DNA from: a virus
IMG/VR virus record: IMGVR_UViG_3300001460_006335
Span: 1 to 64,000 of that record
Length of the DNA: 64,000 bases
Strand: one strand, 5' to 3'
A program made the translations under genes and the position numbers. Of this stretch, positions 1 through 7,856 are shown one piece after another (position 1 is the stretch's first letter; each line of letters opens with the position of its first letter). The notes below the pieces were generated by a model. The model was given only the letters and a program-made list of their open reading frames with translations. It was not told the DNA's origin and made no database searches.

Positions 1-1
1 T

Positions 2-646
2 CGTGAGCAGTTTGGTCCTTCATGGTACTACTATGACTATCGAGAATTGGTTACTGAAATCAATAGATTAGGATATCGTAGCACCACAGTGGTTCCTCCT
101 ACTACAGGAGATTATTTTGTTCACTTGGGTTGTAGCAATACATTTGGTCAGTATCTACATGAATCAGACAGAGCAAGCAATCTTGTAGAACAAGCAACTG
201 ATACACCAGTGATAAATTTGGGCATACTGGGCAGTGGAGCAAACATGATTGCCCAGAATATGCAAAAGCTTTGGTTCACAGACTATGCTCGACCACGTGC
301 TATTATTGTGCAATGGCCATCAATACACAGAATGACATTTCCAAACAACACAGGCGTGACTCTTGCAAATATAAGTCGGATCGACAAAAGCCAATTTAAA
401 TATTTTGCCAACGATCTTATACAAGAAGGTGTATATGAAAATCAAGCATATCATGCTTTCTGTATCATAAACAGCTTGGGAGTGCCTGTGATAAATTTTG
501 CACTTGAAGATTATATAGCTGAGTTTTATGATATACCCAGTTTGGAGTCAATCTCACAAGATCGAGCAAGAGACAATCTACACTGTGGCCCGCAGACAAA
601 CAAAGAAATTTACAAACACATAATCAAAGAGTTAAATACAGTATGA
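2..646 (+). CDS. SGNH/GDSL-like hydrolase domain protein (5' partial)
   Basis: The reading frame is open from base 2, so the gene begins upstream of the window; the TTG at 47 is not a convincing start because the frame before it reads sensibly (REQFGPSWYYYDYRE). The visible part has a GCSNTFG block early, resembling the nucleophile block of SGNH hydrolases (GDS replaced by GCS), then a GxxGSGANM stretch, and near the end DNLHCG, resembling the Asp-x-x-His block V. Family knowledge: such enzymes hydrolyse esters, often on sugars or lipids. The Gly-Cys-Ser form and the missing N-terminus leave activity uncertain. It overlaps the next gene by 4 bases (ATGA), so the two are probably co-translated. 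Confidence 0.6.
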   Translation, partial: REQFGPSWYYYDYRELVTEINRLGYRSTTVVPPTTGDYFVHLGCSNTFGQYLHESDRASNLVEQATDTPVINLGILGSGANMIAQNMQKLWFTDYARPRAIIVQWPSIHRMTFPNNTGVTLANISRIDKSQFKYFANDLIQEGVYENQAYHAFCIINSLGVPVINFALEDYIAEFYDIPSLESISQDRARDNLHCGPQTNKEIYKHIIKELNTV

Positions 647-954
647 AAACAAAAGACGAAATAATGACAGAAATTCAAACACTGATTGAAGAAAACATCA
701 ATCCAGCTGTAGAATCACATGGTGGTATGATTGAACTAAAAGACTTTGATGAAGAATCAGGTCGTGTGCTGGTTCTACTACAAGGTGGATGCTCAGGTTG
801 TGCTAGTAGTTCAATTACTCTTAAAATGGGTGTTGAAAATATGCTAACACATTATATTCCTGAAATAACTGGTGTAGATGGAATGGACGATCCTAACTAT
901 AATGATCCATATTACAGCCCTGGTATGGGTGCTGGTTATGGAGAATATTATTAA
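643..954 (+). CDS. NifU-like Fe-S cluster scaffold protein
   Basis: The 103-residue protein matches the NifU C-terminal (Nfu) domain: an N-terminal helix, then NPAVESHGG and GGCSGCASS with the CxxC pair at about C50 and C53, which in the family holds a transient iron-sulfur cluster for delivery to client enzymes. After residue 80 comes a short tail rich in Gly, Tyr, Asn and Pro that is not part of the domain. Nfu-like proteins are known in T4-like marine phages. The start overlaps the preceding SGNH-like gene (ATGA). The function in infection is unknown; maturation of Fe-S enzymes is an inference. Confidence 0.85.
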   Translation: MKTKDEIMTEIQTLIEENINPAVESHGGMIELKDFDEESGRVLVLLQGGCSGCASSSITLKMGVENMLTHYIPEITGVDGMDDPNYNDPYYSPGMGAGYGEYY

Positions 955-967
955 TTAAATGGCGTGT

Positions 968-1018
968 TTTGGACGATCGCATCGTTTGATATCAAACGAC
1001 GGGTCGTATGGGTCCAAA
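968..1018. other. GC-rich structured spacer between convergent operons
   Basis: The 119-base gap between the NifU-like gene (+) and the next gene (-) holds an extended hairpin. The outer arms TTTGGAC (968-974) and GTCCAAA (1012-1018) pair exactly. Inside is a perfect 18-base palindrome, TCGTTTGATATCAAACGA (982-999), and ACGA (973-976) can alternatively pair with TCGT (1004-1007). The element is visibly richer in G+C than its surroundings. It lies 3' to genes on both strands, so a bidirectional terminator or 3' mRNA-protecting structure is plausible, but no T-run follows on either strand. Confidence 0.55.
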
Positions 1019-1073
1019 CGAAGCGGTTAGGTAATAATTTCATTTATATACAGTTCTAGTATACGTGTACTGA

Positions 1074-1766
1074 TCAAGTATGATTCTCTACAAAACTTTC
1101 AAATTGCATATCTAAAACCATTTGCAAAGTATAACGTGGAGCATCTGCATAGTTATTGGCCATATGCCATATGTCTTGATTAAAAGCATACACAGCACCA
1201 AAGTCCCAGTCTTTGACTCCGTATATAAGTCCATCTTCCCAAAGATGCTCTGTGGGTGCATATTCTGCTCCAGGTGTGGGTATAGGACAATACAAGGTCA
1301 TCCAACGCAATGGTGAATCACGATGTGGATACATTGCAGTTAATGGTTTTATCCTTGCAAAGTTTGCTGGATCTTGTGAGGCTGTGCCTACATGATCTTT
1401 TACTATGTTTTCAAACCGATCTATTATAGGATGATCTTTTACATATCTAATGTCAATGTATTTGCCTGGTGGGCCTGATTGTTTTGACCAATCTATTTCT
1501 TCTTCACATATTCTATATAATTCTGCTAGTTCTTTGTCATCAACACGCAACCACGGAAGCTTCTTTACACAATGATCAAATATTTCTTGTGGCCATTCAC
1601 TTTCTGGTATTACTTCACTGCGATCCATTAGCACTTGTTTATCACGCAAACTGTTAAACCAACTGGTAGGAAATTTTCCTGGACCTACTTGATTCATTTT
1701 TCTTTGCCCTTGGAATCTTCCACGGGCTTGCTTTCCTTGCCAGATATTTGTTTCTATATTTTTCAT
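1074..1766 (-). CDS. 2-oxoglutarate/Fe(II) oxygenase-like protein
   Basis: This 230-residue protein has no name I recognise, but its C-terminal half has the residue order of the aspartyl/asparaginyl-hydroxylase-like branch of the cupin-fold dioxygenases: a beta segment ARIKPLTAMYPHRD with HxD at about H148/D150, then a distal His in IWHMANNYADAPRYTLQM (about H201) followed by an Arg (about R211) suited to binding 2-oxoglutarate. The first 100 residues are charged and unassigned. It overlaps the upstream TauD-like gene by 4 bases (ATGA), so the two oxygenase-like proteins are probably made together. The substrate is unknown. Confidence 0.55.
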   Translation of the reverse strand: MKNIETNIWQGKQARGRFQGQRKMNQVGPGKFPTSWFNSLRDKQVLMDRSEVIPESEWPQEIFDHCVKKLPWLRVDDKELAELYRICEEEIDWSKQSGPPGKYIDIRYVKDHPIIDRFENIVKDHVGTASQDPANFARIKPLTAMYPHRDSPLRWMTLYCPIPTPGAEYAPTEHLWEDGLIYGVKDWDFGAVYAFNQDIWHMANNYADAPRYTLQMVLDMQFESFVENHT

Positions 1767-2788
1767 TCTTCTTCCCTTGATAACCTGCCAGGAATAATTA
1801 AATTATTCTTTTGCATCCAAAAATCGTAATTACTAATATTAAATTCAAATCTATTTAACACTCTTACATCAAGTATTTCTTGTTCATGTTGTCCTCTTTG
1901 ATGTAGTGTTAGCAATTGATCCATTAATACTATATCTCCTTCTTCCCACCAATGTACATATTTGTATTCTTCATTAAAATAATGATCATAAACTTTATCC
2001 CAGATATCACCTACGTCACTGAATAGTTTTGCACTGTTCAGTGGATTAAAGAATATACCTTTTACTCCAGCTCGATTGGTTTGTAATAACCATGCTCTAA
2101 ATACACCAGCTCCTAGATTCATAGCTGTTTTTTGAAAATCTTCTATTCCTTCTGCCCATCCGTCTGGTGTTATTCTATATTGTCCATATGCTAAATGTAG
2201 GTCTCTAACAAAGTCAGGATCCATATCTGCTCTGCAACGTGCAGTATTTAAAAATTCAGTTGATGTATTTTTACAGCCTTCCCATCCTTGTAAACTTACT
2301 CCATCTGGAAAACGTATATGATTTAGATTACTATGCCATAATAATTTTCCTTTTCCAAATATACCCGAATGTATGCCGTCCTTATCTTTTTTGCCGGTTA
2401 CCCTTTGTATAGGATAATCGTTGGGCTTATCTTTATAATCTTCTGGCCACGGATAACCAGATGCCCAGTATTCATCTCTACTTGGTAATTCTGATGAAAG
2501 GCCACTGCCTAAAAATTCTATTACCTTTTCGCCAGTGTTGTTCCACCATAAGCTTTTCCAGTTGCCAATACTTTCTTCACTTGCAACACCATTCTTACCC
2601 CATCCTATATTGTGTATTAATCTAGCATGATGATATGTATCTTTTGGCTGATCTTTGAAAACTAAAATTAATTTTTCCATTAACCATTGTCTAATTTGTG
2701 AATAATCATCTACAGTGAGATTGGTAATATCCACATTTTTAACTTGCCATGCATTACCTTGGTCTATTGGTTCTATGTGTATTGTCAT
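1763..2788 (-). CDS. TauD/TfdA-like dioxygenase-fold protein
   Basis: The 341-residue protein follows the TauD/TfdA layout: N-terminal strand and helix with LILVFKDQ (about 40-47), a metal-site segment LLWHSNLNH (about H152), and a distal segment GDIVLMDQLLTLHQRG with His at about 296 followed by an Arg-rich strand (RVLNRFEF). TauD enzymes oxidise small acids such as taurine using Fe(II) and 2-oxoglutarate. The usual HxD metal motif reads H-S-N here, so iron binding may be altered. It lies 27 bases downstream of helicase gene 41 and overlaps the second oxygenase-like gene. I see no promoter in the 27-base gap, so it is probably read from the gp41 message. Confidence 0.65.
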   Translation of the reverse strand: MTIHIEPIDQGNAWQVKNVDITNLTVDDYSQIRQWLMEKLILVFKDQPKDTYHHARLIHNIGWGKNGVASEESIGNWKSLWWNNTGEKVIEFLGSGLSSELPSRDEYWASGYPWPEDYKDKPNDYPIQRVTGKKDKDGIHSGIFGKGKLLWHSNLNHIRFPDGVSLQGWEGCKNTSTEFLNTARCRADMDPDFVRDLHLAYGQYRITPDGWAEGIEDFQKTAMNLGAGVFRAWLLQTNRAGVKGIFFNPLNSAKLFSDVGDIWDKVYDHYFNEEYKYVHWWEEGDIVLMDQLLTLHQRGQHEQEILDVRVLNRFEFNISNYDFWMQKNNLIIPGRLSREEE

Positions 2789-2815
2789 ATTAAATTTACT
2801 TATTATTTCTCAAAA

Positions 2816-4246
2816 TTATTCTGAACCTAAATTATTTAAAAAACCTCTTAATGCACTTGTTGTTGTTTCAGCTTTTATCTTGCCTACCGAGTCACCATCA
2901 CTAGGATCTTCTGTAGTATCTGTGTGATCAACTTGTGTTTGGTTGCCACGTTTAATTTGGTCAAACACAGTTGATTTACGTTTTTCAAATTCTTGATATT
3001 CTTCATCATCTCCTAGATCACGTATACGTAAACTATCCACATCAAACTCTAAATCTATTTTACTATTAACACCACTACTACTACGTGTTTTCATAAGTTG
3101 TATTTGATACCTGCCACGTTCACGCATTGCTCTACTTGTAAAGATGCCTATCAAGTTGTCTGCTGTATTAATCTTCGATATACCGCCACTAATATGACTA
3201 TGGTCAAATTCTATCTCTTCTACACTTGCCCTATTCAACTGCGATGCAGTTACAAATACTGTTTTTAGTTCCATTGCTAAATTACGTAATTCTTCTGATA
3301 CATATTTGTCTTTTACAAATAAGTTCTCTGCACTAATCTTTTGACCAATTGGCATCATTAAATCTAAATAATCAACTAGTACAACATCAACTTTTTTTCC
3401 AATTTTAATTTCATATTCTTTGATATATGCTCTTAAATCGTTTGCATTTTTACCTGTGGGCATATATTTTACTTGTATTGCTCCAGATTTTTTGCCAATC
3501 ATTTTTACTTTCATTTCAACATCATCAATACTTTTAAAAATATCTCTACTTGGAATATCTGTCACCATACTATCAATACGCATACTAACAAGTGCTTCAC
3601 TAAGTTCAAAAGTAAGATACAAAACATTCATACCAGCAAGAGCCCAGTTTACTCCCATGTTTGCTAAAAATAAACTTTTACCCGAACCACTACCGCCTGC
3701 AAATATATTCAGTTCACCTCTATTAAATCCACCAAATAGTTTCTTATCTAATGTAGTCCATCCTGTGCTAACTTGTCCGTTATTATCTTTTATGCCTTCA
3801 AGCCTTGCTCTTGGATCACGCCAATAATCTGTGCCTAAGTCTTTTTGCAAACCAATCTGTACTGCATTCTTAACTAAGTCTTCAACTGGTCCATATTCTC
3901 CTTGTTCAAGTAAGTCTGCACTTTTAAGTATTGCACTTTCTAATGCTTTGTGTCTACTAAATGTTTCAAACTCTGCAAGTAACCAATCATAATGATTCTC
4001 TGCTAGTTGCCCTGGATCTTTTAATGTTTGATCAGTTGCCGCATTAATCATATCAAACGTTGGCAATGCATTGTGTTCTTCAACATATGTTTTTAAAAAA
4101 AGTGCCGGCGGTTCTAATCTTCGATCAAATGTTTTTGGATCAAATACACCTTGGCAACGCACAAAAGTCTGTGCGTCTGTCATAAACATTTCTAGATATA
4201 CTTTTTGTATATCATAACCATAATCTGTATTTTGTCTAGTTGTCAA
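2816..4246 (-). CDS. 41: DnaB-like replicative helicase (T4 gp41)
   Basis: The 476-residue protein is the hexameric 5'-3' helicase of the T4-type replisome, which unwinds DNA ahead of the fork and partners the gp61 primase. An N-terminal helical domain (1-150) is followed by a RecA-like motor with Walker A GGSGSGKS (about 184-191), the segment VLYLTFELSE typical of DnaB motif 1a, Walker B VDVVLVDYLDL (about 310) and an arginine-rich C-terminal motor segment. A polar tail (about 430-476) resembles the flexible end of phage helicases. Length matches T4 gp41 (475). The start overlaps the end of the aldolase gene by 11 bases, so both lie on one message. Confidence 0.93.
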   Translation of the reverse strand: MTTRQNTDYGYDIQKVYLEMFMTDAQTFVRCQGVFDPKTFDRRLEPPALFLKTYVEEHNALPTFDMINAATDQTLKDPGQLAENHYDWLLAEFETFSRHKALESAILKSADLLEQGEYGPVEDLVKNAVQIGLQKDLGTDYWRDPRARLEGIKDNNGQVSTGWTTLDKKLFGGFNRGELNIFAGGSGSGKSLFLANMGVNWALAGMNVLYLTFELSEALVSMRIDSMVTDIPSRDIFKSIDDVEMKVKMIGKKSGAIQVKYMPTGKNANDLRAYIKEYEIKIGKKVDVVLVDYLDLMMPIGQKISAENLFVKDKYVSEELRNLAMELKTVFVTASQLNRASVEEIEFDHSHISGGISKINTADNLIGIFTSRAMRERGRYQIQLMKTRSSSGVNSKIDLEFDVDSLRIRDLGDDEEYQEFEKRKSTVFDQIKRGNQTQVDHTDTTEDPSDGDSVGKIKAETTTSALRGFLNNLGSE

Positions 4247-5042
4247 TTTCTAATGATCCTACAGCAAAATTTATCTCGTTAATATTAGTTTGTATAGCAG
4301 AATTGAATTCTTCATCTGACATACTGTATTTTAATCCTTCGCTAAGTCCCCTACTAAAGCTTGCACCCATTTTGTTTTTAAGTAAAAGTAGACAAGCTTC
4401 TACTGTGCTATATCCTCCGCTAAGTGCTACTATACGTTTTACATTTTCATGATCATTTAAGCTATCATATAATCCTGGTTGGGTAGGTATTGTTAGTTTT
4501 AATATTACACTACCTGACGACATATCTAAAAAAGTTTGTAAACTTTTAACAAGTTCTTTCTCAATAATATCTTTGTCTAAATTATCAATAGGAACCTCTG
4601 GTTCTACTATAGGTGTTAAATTATATGCTTGAATTATTTTAGCATAAGAAAATTGTTGAGCAACTATCGAATCTATCATTGCAACTGAATTTACTATACT
4701 ACGCATTTTTGTACCTGTACAGCCTTCTGATCTTGCCCATTCAGACATTTCTGCAACATCAAAATGTTTTAGTGTTCCGTTGCTTTCTGTACCATTATCA
4801 ATCTTTACAAAAGGTTGTATGTTTTTCTTTTCAAGTTCTGTAACCATTCCTCTTTCTACAGAATCTTTATACATAATTGCAGTATCAATTTGATGACTAT
4901 CGTTATTCATACAACTTAACATACGTAAACGGAAGTTATTAATTTTTTCCATTTTGTCTTCTTCGGTCCATTCTTGTCCGTACAGATCTAATACACCGCC
5001 TGCACTTCCACCACTGTTATCCATTGCCGCTATAAAAGACAT
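4236..5042 (-). CDS. fda: Class I fructose-bisphosphate aldolase
   Basis: The 268-residue protein matches the bacterial class I aldolase type of Staphylococcus: FIAAMDNSGGS at the start, YKDSVERG, GTKMRS (about K112), LTPIVEPEVPID (about 142-153), VILKLTIP with the expected Schiff-base lysine at about K182, VALSGGYS and MGASFSRGLSEGL. The enzyme reversibly splits fructose-1,6-bisphosphate into glyceraldehyde-3-phosphate and dihydroxyacetone phosphate in the cytoplasm. It is slightly short at the N-terminus compared with bacterial enzymes, but an in-frame stop lies just upstream and AAGGAGG sits 5 bases before the ATG, fixing the start. It heads the gp41 operon and has its own sigma-70-type promoter at 5119-5146. 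All key residues look intact. Confidence 0.9.
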   Translation of the reverse strand: MSFIAAMDNSGGSAGGVLDLYGQEWTEEDKMEKINNFRLRMLSCMNNDSHQIDTAIMYKDSVERGMVTELEKKNIQPFVKIDNGTESNGTLKHFDVAEMSEWARSEGCTGTKMRSIVNSVAMIDSIVAQQFSYAKIIQAYNLTPIVEPEVPIDNLDKDIIEKELVKSLQTFLDMSSGSVILKLTIPTQPGLYDSLNDHENVKRIVALSGGYSTVEACLLLLKNKMGASFSRGLSEGLKYSMSDEEFNSAIQTNINEINFAVGSLEIDN

Positions 5043-5106
5043 TATTCCTCCTTATTGTTTCCTTACTTGTTGTATATTTGTTGTTGACTTTACACTACCA
5101 CAACTT

Positions 5107-5125
5107 TTACAATAGTTTATTGTAA
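5107..5125. repeat. Inverted repeat overlapping the aldolase promoter
   Basis: TTACAATA (5107-5114) and TATTGTAA (5118-5125) form a perfect inverted repeat with a 3-base spacer. The right arm contains the -10 box of the minus-strand promoter. Such placement is typical of a repressor or activator operator, but a small hairpin at the 5' end of the message is also possible. No protein that binds it can be named. Confidence 0.5.
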
Positions 5126-5146
5126 CACAGAATGTGTGATTGTCAA
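5119..5146 (-). promoter_or_regulatory. Sigma-70-like early promoter for aldolase-gp41 operon
   Basis: Read on the minus strand: TTGACA (5146-5141), 16-base spacer, TACAAT (5124-5119). The predicted start lies about 70 bases before the aldolase ATG. The 155-base gap (5043-5197) to the carbamoyltransferase gene holds no other gene. Class inferred from the match to bacterial sigma-70 consensus. Confidence 0.75.
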
Positions 5147-5197
5147 TCTCAATATAAGTTTTATAAGTTGTAAATTCTATATTTGAACAACAACCAG

Positions 5198-6679
5198 TTA
5201 TCTGCATACCTTTACCTTGTAATAGTTTTCAAAATCTTTAGCATCTTGTACAGTATTTACAATAGGTTTACCCTTTATGTTTAAACTAGTGTTTAGTAAC
5301 ATAGGACAACCAGTTTCCTTTTCCCAAAGTTCTAGCAACCTTCTGAAGCCTGGATTATCAGACTTAGATACTGTCTGAACTCTGCTGGTTCCATCGGCAT
5401 GGACGATTGCTGGAAATGCATCAGGTTGTCTACAAGTGGCTGTAAATTGCATATAGGGGCCTGTGGGTCCATCAAAGTAATCTGCAACTCTGTCAGAGAT
5501 AATTGCTGGTGCGAATGGTCTAAATTGCTGTCTATGTTTGATAGCATTAACCCTGTCTTTGACATCCATGCCCCTAGGATCAGCAATAAGGCTACGATTG
5601 CCAAGAGCCCTAGGCCCGAACTCAGCCCTGCCGTTAGCCACGCCAACGATACCTGTCTTTTTAAGTTCCTGTATGATGTTCTCATATGGATAATCTCCTT
5701 CTATGTTGTGGCCAAGAAAAGGTCCGGGCCATTCAATATGTTTATCATAGTGACTTAAAACAGCACCTAATGCACTGCCTGCATCACCCGGGTTAGGCAT
5801 AATCCACACATTATCAAAATAATTGTATGCTTGCGAATTAGCCGAACAGTTTAAAGCACATCCACCCATTACTACTAAGTTCTTACTACTAGTTTTCATT
5901 CTAGCCTGTTTAAGAACGTGATCAAAAATTTCTTCATACACCCGTTGGGTTGATGATGCTATGTCTAAAATATCCTGGGGGCTATTGTATTCTGGTTGCC
6001 ACCATAAGCACCCCCTATGTAAATTTTGTTTAAATTGTATAAGAGGTTTAGTACCCAGGTTATTAATAGTTAGTAAATCATTATGTATACTATCATAAAA
6101 ACGATTAGGGTCTCCATATGCGGCCATACCCATAAGTATATATTCATCTTCTTGTGGTTTTAAAGCTATACGTTGCGTCATAGCCGAATACCAAAGTCCT
6201 ACACTATTCGGATATCCTTGACTATATACACGTTTTAATTTATTACCCTCTGCATTCCAGATACTTAGTGTTTCAAACTCTCCTATACTATCTATACAAA
6301 TTACAGTAGCATCAGTAAAGCCTGATGTATAATAACCGCCAGCACAATGAGCCCTATGATGATCAACAAAATGTACAGGGCACTTAATGTTATAATTGCG
6401 TAGATACTTGCGTATGCGATTTTTCTTAAATGTTTTATAACCTTGTCCTGCATATATTTGTCTTAATGTTTTTTTATATGGATTTTCATACCAAATAACT
6501 TCTTCGGGCTCACCATAATTTAAAGCATCTTTTATTAATGCAGTATTTAAATGTGCATCATTTTTCTTGCCACTATATCGTTCACTATGACTAGCAAACA
6601 ATATTTCTAACCAAGGGTAGTGTTTAAAAACAGCTAGTGATGCATCGTGACTATTGCCACTAATACCCCATGTAATCAT
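5198..6679 (-). CDS. Carbamoyltransferase, NodU/CmcH family
   Basis: This 493-residue protein has the hallmarks of the family: N-terminal Kae1-like domain beginning [13 protein letters not shown], a metal-binding [16 protein letters not shown] segment (about 106-121), glycine-rich [14 protein letters not shown], and a C-terminal YrdC-like lobe with [15 protein letters not shown]. Family members transfer a carbamoyl group from carbamoyl phosphate to a hydroxyl on a sugar or other acceptor through an adenylate intermediate. Length is somewhat below the usual 550-600. The start overlaps the stop of the PRPP synthetase gene (ATGA). The acceptor is not evident; a sugar of the phage-encoded glycan or a modified base are both possible. 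Confidence 0.88.
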   Translation of the reverse strand: MITWGISGNSHDASLAVFKHYPWLEILFASHSERYSGKKNDAHLNTALIKDALNYGEPEEVIWYENPYKKTLRQIYAGQGYKTFKKNRIRKYLRNYNIKCPVHFVDHHRAHCAGGYYTSGFTDATVICIDSIGEFETLSIWNAEGNKLKRVYSQGYPNSVGLWYSAMTQRIALKPQEDEYILMGMAAYGDPNRFYDSIHNDLLTINNLGTKPLIQFKQNLHRGCLWWQPEYNSPQDILDIASSTQRVYEEIFDHVLKQARMKTSSKNLVVMGGCALNCSANSQAYNYFDNVWIMPNPGDAGSALGAVLSHYDKHIEWPGPFLGHNIEGDYPYENIIQELKKTGIVGVANGRAEFGPRALGNRSLIADPRGMDVKDRVNAIKHRQQFRPFAPAIISDRVADYFDGPTGPYMQFTATCRQPDAFPAIVHADGTSRVQTVSKSDNPGFRRLLELWEKETGCPMLLNTSLNIKGKPIVNTVQDAKDFENYYKVKVCR

Positions 6680-7617
6680 AATTTTTGATTGAATAATGTG
6701 CTAACAGATTCCTCATTATGCACACGTCTTATAGCTTCACCAAACAGATTAGATACAGTAACATACCTTGTTTTTTTACAATTTTTTGGACAATGATCTA
6801 AAATACTGTCAGTTACTACAAGTTCTTCTAAAACACTCTTTTCAACTTTTTGACAAGCTTCTCCGCTTAATACTCCGTGTGTAATATATGCTCTAACACT
6901 TAATGCACCTGCATCTAAAATTGCCTTTGCCGCATTACATAATGTTCCACCACTGTCTACAATATCATCTACTAGTATGGCGTGCTTGCCGGTTACATCG
7001 CCAATTAAATTCATTACTTCTGACTTGCCAGCTTCTGGTCTACGTTTATCTACTATAGCAATGTCCCCACCAAACATATCTGCAAACTTCCTAGCACGAA
7101 CAACACCACCTGCATCAGGACTTACAAACACCATACCTTGAGTTGTATCTATATTACGGCGTATGTCTTTTGCAAAAACTACCCGGCTGGTAAGATCATC
7201 TACAGGAATATCAAAGAAACCTTGTATCTGACCAGCGTGGAGGTCCATAGTAAGAATTCTATCAGCACCTGATGTTGTAATTAAATTACTGACAAGTTTA
7301 GCAGTAATAGGAGTACGTGACGCACTCTTACGGTCCTGCCTAGCATATCCAAAGTAAGGAATAACTGCTGTAATTCTATTAGCACTTGATCTACGTGCCG
7401 CATCAATCATAATCATTAGTTCCATTATACTATCATTGACTGGTGTTGATGTTGGTTGAACAATAAAAACATCTTGCCCTCTTACATTTTCTAAAAATTC
7501 AACGCTAGTTTCTCCATCTGCAAACGCACTAACATTTGCAGGAACTATTGGAGCAAAGCAATGTTCTGCGATCTCTTGTGCTAATTTTTTATTAGCATTT
7601 CCAGTAATGATTTTCAT
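6676..7617 (-). CDS. prs: Ribose-phosphate pyrophosphokinase (PRPP synthetase)
   Basis: At 313 residues this is a full-length cytoplasmic class I PRPP synthetase: N-terminal [10 protein letters not shown], the ATP-binding [20 protein letters not shown] loop, catalytic [19 protein letters not shown], a [18 protein letters not shown]-like segment, and the PRPP-binding loop [10 protein letters not shown]. The enzyme makes PRPP from ribose-5-phosphate and ATP, the common precursor of purine, pyrimidine and NAD synthesis. Nothing essential appears lost. It is followed 3' by the overlapping carbamoyltransferase gene and preceded by a 38-codon gene, all in one minus-strand run starting at primase gene 61. 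Boosting nucleotide supply is the likely role. Confidence 0.94.
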   Translation of the reverse strand: MKIITGNANKKLAQEIAEHCFAPIVPANVSAFADGETSVEFLENVRGQDVFIVQPTSTPVNDSIMELMIMIDAARRSSANRITAVIPYFGYARQDRKSASRTPITAKLVSNLITTSGADRILTMDLHAGQIQGFFDIPVDDLTSRVVFAKDIRRNIDTTQGMVFVSPDAGGVVRARKFADMFGGDIAIVDKRRPEAGKSEVMNLIGDVTGKHAILVDDIVDSGGTLCNAAKAILDAGALSVRAYITHGVLSGEACQKVEKSVLEELVVTDSILDHCPKNCKKTRYVTVSNLFGEAIRRVHNEESVSTLFNQKL

Positions 7618-7620
7618 AAA

Positions 7621-7737
7621 TTATTTTCCTATGTTATCTGAGTTATCAATTGCATATTGCATAAGCTTTACAGGTAAGCTACCAATCCAATAATAAAATG
7701 TCCAAAATAAAATGTTGTAAAGTATAATTTCTATCAT
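7621..7737 (-). CDS. Small hydrophobic protein (38 aa)
   Basis: A short reading frame fills the gap before the PRPP synthetase gene. The product begins MIEIILYNILFWTFYYW and ends NSDNIGK; residues 3-22 are strongly hydrophobic and aromatic, suggesting one membrane segment or an amphipathic membrane helix. Its ATG overlaps the TGA of the preceding small gene (ATGA), and it ends 3 bases before the PRPP synthetase ATG, the same tight spacing seen across the operon. I cannot assign a family. A clear Shine-Dalgarno is absent, so translational coupling to the upstream gene is likely. Confidence 0.6.
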   Translation of the reverse strand: MIEIILYNILFWTFYYWIGSLPVKLMQYAIDNSDNIGK

Positions 7738-7856
7738 TTGTAAATAAACGGATCTCTTTTTTTAAGTTCTTTTAAACGTTTTCTATAACGCATTTCGTCT
7801 CTAATATATGTATAAGGATAGATTATAATATTCCATAATTTTTTTAAGTAAACCAT
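7734..7856 (-). CDS. Small basic protein (40 aa)
   Basis: The product begins MVYLKKLWNIIIYPYTYIRDE, then has a strongly basic stretch rich in Arg and Lys (residues 22-34) and ends DPFIYK. Its start lies inside the last codons of primase gene 61 (13-base overlap) and its TGA overlaps the next ATG, so it sits in a chain of coupled genes. The mix of aromatic N-terminus and basic C-terminus suggests a peripheral membrane or nucleic-acid-associated peptide, but this is a guess. It resembles short unnamed proteins common in T4-like marine phages. Confidence 0.62.
   Translation of the reverse strand: MVYLKKLWNIIIYPYTYIRDEMRYRKRLKELKKRDPFIYK

Noticed and set aside
961-1035. tRNA or tRNA-like gene
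   Set aside because: The length is near 70 bases, but no acceptor/anticodon/T-arm pattern or CCA end can be drawn; the nested hairpin explains the symmetry.
1041-1050. Late-type box in the convergent spacer (TATAAATG on minus)
   Set aside because: It would drive transcription into the 3' end of the NifU-like gene with no start downstream on that strand; taken as chance.
5332-5685. Open frames in other phases inside the carbamoyltransferase gene (both strands)
   Set aside because: The carbamoyltransferase frame has intact motifs along this stretch; the overlapping frames have none and no initiation signal.
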